Assembly: GCA_028706655.1 (NCBI GenBank)
Contig: JAQTVW010000008.1
Coordinates: forward strand, 1 to 33,052
Direction of reading: 5' to 3'
Length of the DNA stretch: 33,052 nt
Source of the DNA: Dehalococcoidales bacterium
GTDB lineage: Bacteria > Chloroflexota > Dehalococcoidia > Dehalococcoidales > RBG-16-60-22
In this document: piece by piece, positions 1-7,364 of the stretch
Layout: each line of letters opens with the position of its first letter
How positions within the stretch are numbered: the first letter of the stretch is position 1
The notes under the pieces: model-generated
The model's input: only the letters and a program-made list of their open reading frames with translations
Database searches by the model: none
What the model was told of the DNA's origin: nothing
Program-made: the position numbers and the translations under genes

Positions 1-1
1 C

Positions 2-565
2 TTGACCGCCACCTTTACCGAGCTCGCCCAGCGTTACCTCAAGGTGAGTCCGCTGGTGGTGGGGGCGGGAGTCAAGACGGGGATGCGCATCCGCATGGAC
101 AATCCGCGGGAGGTCGGCGGCGACCGTATCGTGCATGCTGCCGCGGCGCACCATCTCTACGGTAGTCCGGTGATTATTATCGATATGGGCACCGCGACGA
201 CCTTCGATACCGTTTCGCGGGAGGGCGACTACGTTGGCGGGGCAATCGCGCCGGGTTTCTATACCGCCGCTGAAGCTCTGTTCACTCATGCCGCCCAGCT
301 TTACCGCGTGGAAATGACGCGGCCCAAGCGCGCCATCGGCACGAATACCATCGCCGCGATGCAATCGGGGATCATCTTTGGCTATGTGGGACTGGTTGAA
401 GGTATCATAAACCGCATCCAGAAAGAGCTTCCGGAGAAAGCGAAGGTCGTGGCGACCGGCGGCAACGTGCGCATGATTGCCGAAGAGACCTCCGTCATCG
501 ATATTATCAATCCCGACCTGATTCTGGAGGGGCTGAGGCTCGTCTATAACCTGAACCGGCCTTAG
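2..565 (+). CDS. coaX: Type III pantothenate kinase, C-terminal part (cut by window start)
   Basis: Phosphorylates pantothenate with ATP, the first step of coenzyme A synthesis, in the cytoplasm. The visible 187 residues contain the actin-like ATPase-fold motifs of the family: a GVKTGMRI segment, the DMGTATTFD phosphate/metal motif near residue 61, the GGAIAPG motif, and an IGTNT..A..SG segment near the C-terminus. The family is usually about 255 residues, so roughly 70 N-terminal residues lie outside the window; the TTG at position 2 is only the first in-frame codon. The stop is followed after 13 bases by coaBC, so the two CoA genes are probably cotranscribed. Type III kinases, unlike CoaA, are not feedback-inhibited by CoA (family knowledge). 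Identification is secure. Confidence 0.93.
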   Translation: MTATFTELAQRYLKVSPLVVGAGVKTGMRIRMDNPREVGGDRIVHAAAAHHLYGSPVIIIDMGTATTFDTVSREGDYVGGAIAPGFYTAAEALFTHAAQLYRVEMTRPKRAIGTNTIAAMQSGIIFGYVGLVEGIINRIQKELPEKAKVVATGGNVRMIAEETSVIDIINPDLILEGLRLVYNLNRP

Positions 566-578
566 AAGGGAGCGCACC

Positions 579-1769
579 ATGTTGAAAGGGAAAACAGTCG
601 TTTTGGGTATTACCGGCGGCATTGCGGCATACAAAGCCGCGGAAATCGCGAGTAAGCTGACGCAGGCCGGGGCGCGCGTCGAGGTCGTCATGACCGATGC
701 CGCGATGAAGTTCATCACGCCGCTGACTTTACGTAATATTACCGGCAGACCTGTCGTGACCGATATGTTCGAGATTAACTCCGAGTGGAGTGTCGAGCAT
801 ATCGCCCTGTCCGAAGCGGCGGACGCAGTGCTCATCGCCCCGGCAACGGCGAACACCATTGCCAAATTCGCCCTCGGTATCGCGGATAACATGCTGACCA
901 GCGTGGTGCTGGCAACCAAAGCCCCGGTGATTATCGCCTGCGCCATGAACGACAATATGTACGCCAATCCCGCCACGCAGGAGAATATCGAAAAGCTGCG
1001 CGACCGCGGTTTCAAAATCATCGAACCGGCTTACGGGCGGCTGGCGTCCGGCAAGCAGGGCAAGGGCAGGCTGACCGACCTTGAGACTATTATTAGAAAA
1101 GTTGATGAGGTGCTGGGTGGCAAAGGTGATTTGACCGGCAGGCGCATCGTGGTGACCGCCGGGGTAACGCAGGAGCCGCTCGACCCGGTAAGGCATCTCG
1201 GCAACCGCAGCTCGGGCAAGATGGGCTTCGCTATTGCGGAAGCCGCTCGCGATAGAGGGGCTGACGTCACCCTGATTGCCGCGCCGGTGTCTTTAGCCGA
1301 CCCGGCGGGTATGACGGTCGTCCACGTGCGGACGGCGGCGCAGATGAAAGCTGCTGTGGATAAAGCCGTCAAGCAGGCGGATGCCCTCATCATGGCGGCA
1401 GCCGTCGCGGACTACCAGCCGAAGACCATCGCCAAAGGCAAGATTAAAAAAGAAAGCAAAGACTCCCTGACACTGGAACTGGTGCGCACGCCGGATATCC
1501 TCGGCGAAGTGAAGGGGAATTTTATAAAGGTGGGTTTTGCTGCCGAGAGCGAAGACCCCGTAGGTAACGCCAAAAAGAAGCTGGCAAGCAAGAAACTGGA
1601 TATGATTGTGGCGAATGATATTACCGCGCCGGGCAGCGGCTTTGATGTGGATACCAACAAGGTCACGATTATCGAGAAGGGCGGCAAAGCGGAAGAGCTA
1701 CCCTTATTAAGCAAGCGGGAAGTTGCGGAGAAGATTCTGGACAGGGTGGCGAAAAGGATGGGGAGATAG
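579..1769 (+). CDS. coaBC: Bifunctional phosphopantothenoylcysteine decarboxylase / phosphopantothenate-cysteine ligase
   Basis: Joins phosphopantothenate to cysteine (CoaB, CTP-dependent) and decarboxylates the product with FMN (CoaC) to give 4'-phosphopantetheine. At 396 residues it is normal length. The CoaC half shows the GITGGIAAYK flavin-binding start, APATANTIAKFA, and the AMNxNMY segment. The CoaB half shows DPVRHLGNRSSGKMG near residue 205, AAAVADYQP and the VGFAAES and MIVAND motifs. A ribosome site (AAGGGAG) precedes the ATG. The active-site flap that reads ACG in E. coli CoaC reads A-S-G here, with Ser157 at the position of the catalytic cysteine. This may be a family variant rather than a defect. 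It follows coaX by 13 bases. Confidence 0.95.
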   Translation: MLKGKTVVLGITGGIAAYKAAEIASKLTQAGARVEVVMTDAAMKFITPLTLRNITGRPVVTDMFEINSEWSVEHIALSEAADAVLIAPATANTIAKFALGIADNMLTSVVLATKAPVIIACAMNDNMYANPATQENIEKLRDRGFKIIEPAYGRLASGKQGKGRLTDLETIIRKVDEVLGGKGDLTGRRIVVTAGVTQEPLDPVRHLGNRSSGKMGFAIAEAARDRGADVTLIAAPVSLADPAGMTVVHVRTAAQMKAAVDKAVKQADALIMAAAVADYQPKTIAKGKIKKESKDSLTLELVRTPDILGEVKGNFIKVGFAAESEDPVGNAKKKLASKKLDMIVANDITAPGSGFDVDTNKVTIIEKGGKAEELPLLSKREVAEKILDRVAKRMGR

Positions 1770-1780
1770 GAGGTGACAAT

Positions 1781-2695
1781 TTGCTACTGATTGATGGTGT
1801 AAGGTATGAAGAATGGATACCAGAGAAAGAAGTAGAAGAATTTCACCCGATTATAAAAGAACATATTAAAGACATATTCGGTAGACAATCATTCTTTATT
1901 GAGGGGACGTTACTTAGGACTGAGGCTGGTAAAGGGTCTGTTCCCGATGGATTTATCCTAGTGTTTTCAAAAACACCACAATGGCATATTTTGGAAGTAG
2001 AGCTATCAACTCATTCACTATATGACCATATAGTGAATCAAGTAGGCAGATTCATAAATGGCATTTCTAATCCATCTATGCAACGGTTTATTACTGATGC
2101 AATATATAAAGCGTTAGTTAATAACAAAGTAAATAAAGCCGAGATAGAGGAAGCAATAGGCTCGGGAGAGATTTACAAATGCGTCTCAGACGTTGTTTCA
2201 AAGCCACCAATATTGACCATTATCATTGAGAGAAAAACCAAGGAGTTAGAAGAAGCGATAAATCTACTAAAATATACGCCTATTAAGGTAATAGAGTTTA
2301 AGACCTTTAATAGAGAAAATGTGGGCTTGTCAGTTCATGCTCATTTGTTTGAACCACTATACAAAACTATCATACGTGGGTCTCCAGATATTCCTCCAGT
2401 ATTAATAGCTAATCAAACTCTAGAAAAAAACCTAGGACGTTCTGAGATTGCACAATATTATCTATATACTCCAGTAGCCGCTAAAGATTTATTTCCCCAA
2501 ACAGAAACCAACGTTGAATTAATTACAGATATAGGCGCTATTGAGGTGAAATATTACGTTAGTAAATATGGTGACGGTTTCGGGAAAGGTATGGTTAAAT
2601 GGTTCAAGGCGCATCATGAGCTCAAAGAAGGTGACAAGATTCGTATTTCAGTCGTTGAGTCTACAAAAAAATACCGGATTGAGATTGTGAAGTAA
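1781..2695 (+). CDS. Predicted PD-(D/E)XK nuclease-like protein of unknown function, AT-rich
   Basis: I recognise no named family. The 304-residue protein begins at a TTG placed 6 bases after a strong AGGAGG that overlaps the coaBC stop. Residues 55-74 carry P-D-G-F-I-L, about 10 residues, then W-H-I-L-E-V-E: strand-acid-strand spacing like the PD-(D/E)XK fold, with the acids D56, E72 and E74 arranged as the D-E-E site of BamHI-type enzymes. H83 and Q87 follow on a helix. The C-terminal 50 residues hold a glycine-rich turn and a WF...ELKEGDKIRISV segment resembling a small beta-barrel DNA-binding domain; this is a weak visual resemblance. Codons are strikingly AT-rich next to the flanking GC-rich genes, and an intergenic repeat follows. 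This suggests horizontal acquisition, possibly of a solitary restriction- or repair-type nuclease. Confidence 0.7.
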   Translation: MLLIDGVRYEEWIPEKEVEEFHPIIKEHIKDIFGRQSFFIEGTLLRTEAGKGSVPDGFILVFSKTPQWHILEVELSTHSLYDHIVNQVGRFINGISNPSMQRFITDAIYKALVNNKVNKAEIEEAIGSGEIYKCVSDVVSKPPILTIIIERKTKELEEAINLLKYTPIKVIEFKTFNRENVGLSVHAHLFEPLYKTIIRGSPDIPPVLIANQTLEKNLGRSEIAQYYLYTPVAAKDLFPQTETNVELITDIGAIEVKYYVSKYGDGFGKGMVKWFKAHHELKEGDKIRISVVESTKKYRIEIVK

Positions 2696-2734
2696 AAAGC
2701 TAGTTTGAAGGGGTGAAACTCCTTCAATATTCTT

Positions 2735-2772
2735 TCTCCCTCTCCTCCATAAATGCTCTGAGGAGAGGGAGA
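2735..2772. repeat. Perfect 13-bp inverted repeat (unit B of composite intergenic repeat)
   Basis: Arms 2735-2747 (TCTCCCTCTCCTC) and 2760-2772 are exact reverse complements around a 12-base spacer. It sits 40 bases after the AT-rich gene and could act as a terminator stem, but no T-run follows. A related hairpin with the same CT/GA-rich arms occurs at 11570-11594. Confidence 0.75.
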
Positions 2773-2803
2773 TTAAGTGGGTGAGGTCACAACAAGAAAC
2801 AGA

Positions 2804-2836
2804 GATTGCATCGTCGCACCGGCTCCTCGCAATGAC
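2804..2836 (-). repeat. GTCATTGCGAG...GCAATC intergenic repeat (unit A), copy 1
   Basis: Read on the minus strand this begins GTCATTGCGAG and ends GCAATC, with ATTGC/GCAAT ends able to pair. The same head and nearly the same tail occur at 11531-11559. In both places unit A is followed, in the same orientation, by a CT-rich hairpin (unit B). It looks like a dispersed REP- or MITE-like intergenic element. Confidence 0.7.
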
Positions 2837-2860
2837 AGTTAGTTAGGAAAAGAGGTTCTC

Positions 2861-5530
2861 ATGACACAGACTCCGGAAATGCAGAATGAAATGGCTAAAG
2901 CCTACGAGGCGGGCAAGGTCGAGCAAAAGTGGTACCAGTTCTGGTTGGACAAGGGCTACTTCACGCCCAAAATCGACCCTAACAAGAAGCCGTTTGTTAT
3001 CATCATGCCGCCGCCCAACGTCACCGGCGAACTGCACGTGGGGCATGCCCTGACCGCCACGCTGGAAGACATCATGATACGCTGGCACCGTATGATGGGC
3101 GACCCTTCGCTCTGGCTGCCCGGAGTCGACCATGCCGGCATCGCTACTCAGGTGGTGCTGGAAAGACTGCTCGCCAAAGAGGGCGTTGACCGGCACAAGA
3201 TCGGCAGGCAGGAATTTCTGGAGCGCATCCGCAAGTGGGCGCTGACCTGCCGCCAGACCATCGCCCGCCAGCACCAGAGATTAGGCGCCTCCTGCGATTG
3301 GTCGCGGGAGCGTTTCACTCTTGACGAAGTGCCGAGCTGCGCCGTGCGCACCGCCTTCGTGCGGCTCTACAATAAAGGCTTGATTTATCGCGGCGAGCGC
3401 ATCATCAACTGGTGTCCCCGCTGCGCCACCGCTCTCTCCGACCTTGAAGTGACTCACAAAGACCTCGGCGGGCATCTGTGGTATGTGAAGTACCCGTATG
3501 AGGACAAATCGGGCTATATTACTGTGGCGACCACGCGCCCCGAGACCATCCTCGGCGATACCGCTGTTGCCGTCAACCCCAAAGACGAACGGTACACCGG
3601 CGTCATCGGTAAAAAGGTGATGCTGCCCTATGTCAACCGCGCTATCCCGGTCGTCGGTGATGATGCTGTCGACCCCGCTTTCGGCACCGGCGCGGTCAAA
3701 ATCACGCCCGCGCATGACCCGGTGGACTTCGATGTTGCCCAGCGGCAAAACCTGCCTCTGATTAACATCATGAATCTCAACGCCACGATGAACGAGAATG
3801 CCGGACCTTATGCCGGTATGGAGCGATTCGAGTGCCGCAAGCAGATTGTCGCCGACCTGGAGCGGGACGGTCTGCTGGTCAAAATCGAGCCTTATGCCCA
3901 CTCGGTGGGACACTGCCAGCGTTGCGGCACTATTGTCGAGCCGCTCGCCAGCAAGCAGTGGTTCGTCAAAACCAAGCCCCTCGCTGAACCGGCTATCAAA
4001 GCCGTCACCGACGGGCGCATCACCATCATCCCTGAGCGATTTACCAAGGTCTACCTCAACTGGATGGAGAACATCCGCGATTGGTGCATCAGCCGCCAGC
4101 TCTGGTGGGGACACCAGATACCGGTCTGGTACTGCGATGACTGCGGCGCGCTGACCGTCGCCGTGGACGAACCTAAAGTTTGCTCCAAATGCGGCTCGGC
4201 GAAGCTGCGCCAGGAGACCGACGTGCTGGATACCTGGTTCAGTTCGGGGCTGTGGCCTCATTCCACGCTGGGCTGGCCGGAAAATACCGAAGATTTCCGC
4301 TACTTCTATCCGACCGCTGTCATGGAGACCGGTTACGATATTCTCTTCTTCTGGGTCGCCCGCATGATTATGATGGGCATCGAGGATACCGGCGAAATTC
4401 CGTTCCGCACTGTTTATCTGCATGGGCTTATCCGCGATGAGCGCGGCGAAAAGATGAGCAAGGTGAAGGGCAACGTCATCAACCCCATCACGACGCTGGA
4501 AAAGTACGGCACCGATGCCCTGCGCCTGACCATGATTACCGGAACCTCGCCGGGGAACGATACCAAGCTGACCGCCGAAAAGCTGGAAGCCAGTCGCAAC
4601 TTCGCCAACAAGCTGTGGAATGCCAGCCGCTTCGTGATGAAGAGCCTGCAGCCCGGCGAAAAAATTTCCCTTGATAGTCCCGACCTCAAGGGTCGGCCGG
4701 TGGAAGACCGCTGGATTCTCTCGCGGCTGAGCCGCACGATAGAGAACGTCAACCGGCTGATGGGCGAATTTCAGTTCGGGGAAGCGCAGCGCACCATCCA
4801 CGATTTCCTCTGGGGCGATTATTGCGACTGGTACATCGAGCTTGCGAAGATACGGCTCACTACAGGCAAAACACCTTCGCCCACGCCGGTGCTTATCTAT
4901 GTACTGGAGACGTCTTTGCGGTTGCTCCATCCCTACATGCCTTTCATCACCGAGGAGCTCTGGCAGAACCTCAAACAATTTGTGTCTTCTCCGGTGACGG
5001 AATCGATAATGATTGCGCCGTATCCCCGGGCAGGCGCCGCGGCAATCGATGCGCCCGCCGAGGAAATCATGGAAGCGGTCACCGAGATTACGCGCATCAT
5101 CCGCAACGCGCGGGCGCAGTACAAAGTGGAACCGGCACGCTGGATTGAAGCGCAGGTCTATACCGAAACGCTGGCAGATGCCGTGACTCCATATATCGAA
5201 GCCATCCAGAACCTTGCCCGCGTCAAGCCGCTGGCGGTCATCGGGAAGCTTCGGGGAGCTGCCGCCGGAGAGAACGCCATCGTCACTGTGCTGAAAGGCG
5301 CCGAGGTGGTCATCCCCATGGCGAGCATGATTGACTTTGAAGCCGAGAAGCAACGTATCCAGAAAGAGATTGACGGGGCGCAGGCGGAACTGGAACGCCT
5401 CAATGCCCGGCTGAGCAATGCCGAATTTATTGCCAAAGCCCCCGCCGCTGTGGTGGAAAAAGAACGCCAGAAGCTTGTTACCCTGACTGATAAACTGGCG
5501 AAACTCAAGCAGCAGAATCCCCAGTCGTAA
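2861..5530 (+). CDS. valS: Valine-tRNA ligase
   Basis: Charges tRNA-Val with valine in the cytoplasm. At 889 residues it is full length. It has the class I HIGH motif as HVGH (59-62) after PPPNVTG, the CP1 editing domain with the TTRPETILGDTAVAV signature, DWCISRQLWWGHQIPVW, and the KMSKS loop as KMSKV (531-535). CxxC pairs in the central region (CPRC, CQRC, CDDC, CSKC) suggest zinc-binding knuckles as in many bacterial ValRS. The anticodon-binding domain and the C-terminal coiled coil (about 820-885) are present. The ATG has a GAGG site 6 bases upstream. A universal stress gene follows after 10 bases and is probably cotranscribed. No defect is visible. Confidence 0.98.
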   Translation: MTQTPEMQNEMAKAYEAGKVEQKWYQFWLDKGYFTPKIDPNKKPFVIIMPPPNVTGELHVGHALTATLEDIMIRWHRMMGDPSLWLPGVDHAGIATQVVLERLLAKEGVDRHKIGRQEFLERIRKWALTCRQTIARQHQRLGASCDWSRERFTLDEVPSCAVRTAFVRLYNKGLIYRGERIINWCPRCATALSDLEVTHKDLGGHLWYVKYPYEDKSGYITVATTRPETILGDTAVAVNPKDERYTGVIGKKVMLPYVNRAIPVVGDDAVDPAFGTGAVKITPAHDPVDFDVAQRQNLPLINIMNLNATMNENAGPYAGMERFECRKQIVADLERDGLLVKIEPYAHSVGHCQRCGTIVEPLASKQWFVKTKPLAEPAIKAVTDGRITIIPERFTKVYLNWMENIRDWCISRQLWWGHQIPVWYCDDCGALTVAVDEPKVCSKCGSAKLRQETDVLDTWFSSGLWPHSTLGWPENTEDFRYFYPTAVMETGYDILFFWVARMIMMGIEDTGEIPFRTVYLHGLIRDERGEKMSKVKGNVINPITTLEKYGTDALRLTMITGTSPGNDTKLTAEKLEASRNFANKLWNASRFVMKSLQPGEKISLDSPDLKGRPVEDRWILSRLSRTIENVNRLMGEFQFGEAQRTIHDFLWGDYCDWYIELAKIRLTTGKTPSPTPVLIYVLETSLRLLHPYMPFITEELWQNLKQFVSSPVTESIMIAPYPRAGAAAIDAPAEEIMEAVTEITRIIRNARAQYKVEPARWIEAQVYTETLADAVTPYIEAIQNLARVKPLAVIGKLRGAAAGENAIVTVLKGAEVVIPMASMIDFEAEKQRIQKEIDGAQAELERLNARLSNAEFIAKAPAAVVEKERQKLVTLTDKLAKLKQQNPQS

Positions 5531-5540
5531 GGAGGTAGCC

Positions 5541-6047
5541 ATGTACGAGAGGATACTCATGCCGCTGGATGGCTCACGCACCGGTGAAGCCGCGTTGCCG
5601 CTTATCGAAGAGCTGGCTGCCAAGCTGGCTCCGGCGGGGCTAAAAGTAGAGGTCATTCTCTTTCAGGTGGTCGCGGCGATGTCCCACTGGGTAGTGGTGG
5701 GGGAAACCGGCGCGCGCATCCCTTACACCCAGAAAGAGCTGGAGATACTTAAAAAAGAGGCGCAGGACTACCTGGAAAAAACGGGCGAAGGCTTGCGTAA
5801 AAAAGGCGCCACGGTGCGGGCGCTGGTGGTCTTCGGGGATGCCGCCGATGAAATCATCAAAGCCGCCGATGACCTTGGTGCGGATATGATTGCCATGTCT
5901 ACGCACGGGCGGTCAGGCTTGAGCCGCTGGGCGTTCGGAAGTGTGACGGGCAGGGTGCTGCGGGCTTCCGCCAAGCCGGTGCTTACGGTCAGAGCGAAGG
6001 GTCCCGCAACCACTGACGATATCGCCTACCCATCCCGCCAATCGTAA
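5541..6047 (+). CDS. Universal stress protein (UspA family)
   Basis: A 168-residue single Usp domain, probably an ATP-binding dimer that helps cells survive stress or energy limitation; the exact role cannot be told from sequence. It starts YERILMPLDGS, the conserved first strand with the nucleotide-contacting Asp, and ends with the STHGRSGLSRWAFGSV loop, which matches the ATP-binding G-2x-G-9x-G(S/T) pattern except for Ser at the first Gly. An insert between strands 1 and 2 (about residues 40-65, with GETGARIPYTQ) is typical of larger Usp proteins. AAGGAGG lies 6 bases before the ATG. It is 10 bases downstream of valS and converges with the minus-strand operon, leaving only 7 bases between stops. 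Confidence 0.9.
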   Translation: MYERILMPLDGSRTGEAALPLIEELAAKLAPAGLKVEVILFQVVAAMSHWVVVGETGARIPYTQKELEILKKEAQDYLEKTGEGLRKKGATVRALVVFGDAADEIIKAADDLGADMIAMSTHGRSGLSRWAFGSVTGRVLRASAKPVLTVRAKGPATTDDIAYPSRQS

Positions 6048-6054
6048 ACTGAAG

Positions 6055-6780
6055 TTACTCTGACAGGAACTTGTCCGCTAAAGAGGTCAGCCCGCGGGGC
6101 GGCTGCTGGCTCAGGTACTTGAGTGCCTTGCGGGTATCGCTGGCGACTCTCGCCTTCTCCGAGCAGCGTATGCGGTATTTGAACAGCCAGTAGGTGAATT
6201 CCTTCAACTCGCTGAGGGTAATAGAGCGGAGATTGTTGTAACCCTTCTCCTTGCGGAAGTCTTTTAAGAGAATTTCCCGGGTTTCTCCGTAGATACGGCG
6301 ATAAGCCTCGTCAGTAAGCTGCTCATCGTTGCGTTCGCCGGAGAGCCAGCGCTCCTTGTAGACTTCATCCTGGACGGTCAGCAAAAGCGCTTCTTCCACA
6401 GTGACGCCATAGAAAAAGTTAAGGTACTGGTGGTATTTGCTCTTGCCGATGAGTTCTTCCACCTCGGCGGCGCTCAGGGATACCGGCGGATTTCCCGAGA
6501 AGAGGAAAGCGTCTTTCTCGGCGGTGGGGAGCAGCCCGTCGACTGCCGTGCACAATCGTTCCGCCAGCAGCAGCCAATCGAACGCCTCACCGTCAATCAG
6601 GTAGCGGAAGACGCGACCTTCATAGTCTTCTTCAGCGCTCTGCCACAGTCCCATGGCTTCGAGCATTGCCACGTACCAGTTCTTGCCGGAAGCGATTGCC
6701 TGCTCCATGTAGCGGATGGCTTCAGCGTCAGCCGCCGCGGTAGCCCGGGATGTGGTCAGTTCTCTATTCGGTGCGGTCAT
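6055..6780 (-). CDS. Conserved-looking hypothetical protein, last gene of secA operon
   Basis: I do not recognise this 241-residue protein. It is predicted soluble, acidic and mainly alpha-helical, with no signal peptide, membrane segment, metal motif or nucleotide-binding loop. Notable stretches are NWYVAMLEAMGLW near residue 34, a FDWLLLAERL helix near 88, and LSELKEFTYWLFKYRIRCSEKAR near the C-terminus. Its ATG lies inside the end of the upstream HhH gene (17-base overlap), so translation is probably coupled. Codon use matches the neighbours, which argues for an old resident gene. It is the last gene of the prs-secA transcription unit, ending 7 bases from the convergent uspA stop. Possible roles in DNA handling (from its HhH neighbour) or secretion are speculation. 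Confidence 0.75.
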   Translation of the reverse strand: MTAPNRELTTSRATAAADAEAIRYMEQAIASGKNWYVAMLEAMGLWQSAEEDYEGRVFRYLIDGEAFDWLLLAERLCTAVDGLLPTAEKDAFLFSGNPPVSLSAAEVEELIGKSKYHQYLNFFYGVTVEEALLLTVQDEVYKERWLSGERNDEQLTDEAYRRIYGETREILLKDFRKEKGYNNLRSITLSELKEFTYWLFKYRIRCSEKARVASDTRKALKYLSQQPPRGLTSLADKFLSE

Positions 6781-7045
6781 TGGTCTTCAATTCCGCCTTG
6801 AGTTTCTCATAAGCGGTCAATTTTCCGGTAGTCACGATTTCAATTATCTTTTTCCGGATGATTTCGCCGGCGCCGTCTAGCTCTTTAAGCCGGTTCTCTG
6901 CTGCCAGTTGCGCTACCGGGATGTCCAGCGCCTCAATCGAGCGGGCGACCTTCTCATAGGCGCGGATTTTGAAGATGTTGTCCTTTTTAGCACGGAGTAT
7001 CTCCGCCAGACTCCGGAAGATTTGCGCAACCTCAGCGTTGGTCAT
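6764..7045 (-). CDS. Stand-alone helix-hairpin-helix domain of DNA polymerase X type
   Basis: A 93-residue protein matching the N-terminal 8-kDa-like HhH domain of bacterial family X DNA polymerases. MTNAEVAQIFRSLAEIL, then F.IRAYEKVARSIEAL, then a helix ending in a LKELDGAGEIIRKKI hairpin correspond to the PolX pattern (IFxxIADLLE, RAYRxAARxIE, LPGIGxxIAEKI). The polymerase and PHP domains are absent. I chose the ATG at 7045 because it aligns with the family start; the longer reading to 7081 would overlap the preceding gene. It overlaps the next gene by 17 bases. It probably binds DNA non-specifically; the job is unknown. It may be a remnant of polX or a recruited single-domain binder. Confidence 0.75.
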   Translation of the reverse strand: MTNAEVAQIFRSLAEILRAKKDNIFKIRAYEKVARSIEALDIPVAQLAAENRLKELDGAGEIIRKKIIEIVTTGKLTAYEKLKAELKTNDRTE

Positions 7046-7070
7046 GCTAACGAGCCCCGGGTAAATTAGT

Positions 7071-7355
7071 CTATAATCCAATGCCCTGATGGAATCTTAT
7101 CCGGGCGAAGTGTCTCAGGATGGCGTTTTTGCCTGCCCAGGAGTTCAGCGCACCCCAGAATACGATGTTGTTGAACTCCGCGTTGGATTCGCGCTTTTCC
7201 CGCGCCAGCTTGATGCGCAGAAGAGTATCTTTTTTCGCCATCATCAGCCCCTTGTCGTTCTTCTGGGCTTTAGTCAGTACCTGGTCTTTGACCGAGAGTT
7301 TTTCAATTCCCTCTGTCATTTCCTGTAGTAATTTTTCGATTTCCTGGTCGGTCAT
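7071..7355 (-). CDS. Small hypothetical protein downstream of secA
   Basis: A 94-residue, highly charged, probably helical protein that I do not recognise. It starts MTDQEIEKLLQEMTEGIEKL, continues with a Lys/Arg-rich middle, and ends in an aromatic segment with FNNIVFWGALNSW and HFARIRFHQ. There is no membrane segment or cysteine motif. A strong GAGGAGG lies 4-5 bases before the ATG, 9 bases after the secA stop, so it belongs to the secA transcription unit. The amphipathic N-terminal helix could mediate an interaction. Real expression is likely given the ribosome site and the compact spacing; function is unknown. Confidence 0.7.
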   Translation of the reverse strand: MTDQEIEKLLQEMTEGIEKLSVKDQVLTKAQKNDKGLMMAKKDTLLRIKLAREKRESNAEFNNIVFWGALNSWAGKNAILRHFARIRFHQGIGL

Positions 7356-7364
7356 GTAACCTCC

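Noticed and set aside
3281-5656. Very long open frame antisense to valS
   Set aside because: Mirror of a strong GC-rich coding gene; the protein has no recognisable domain and the plus strand is certain valS.
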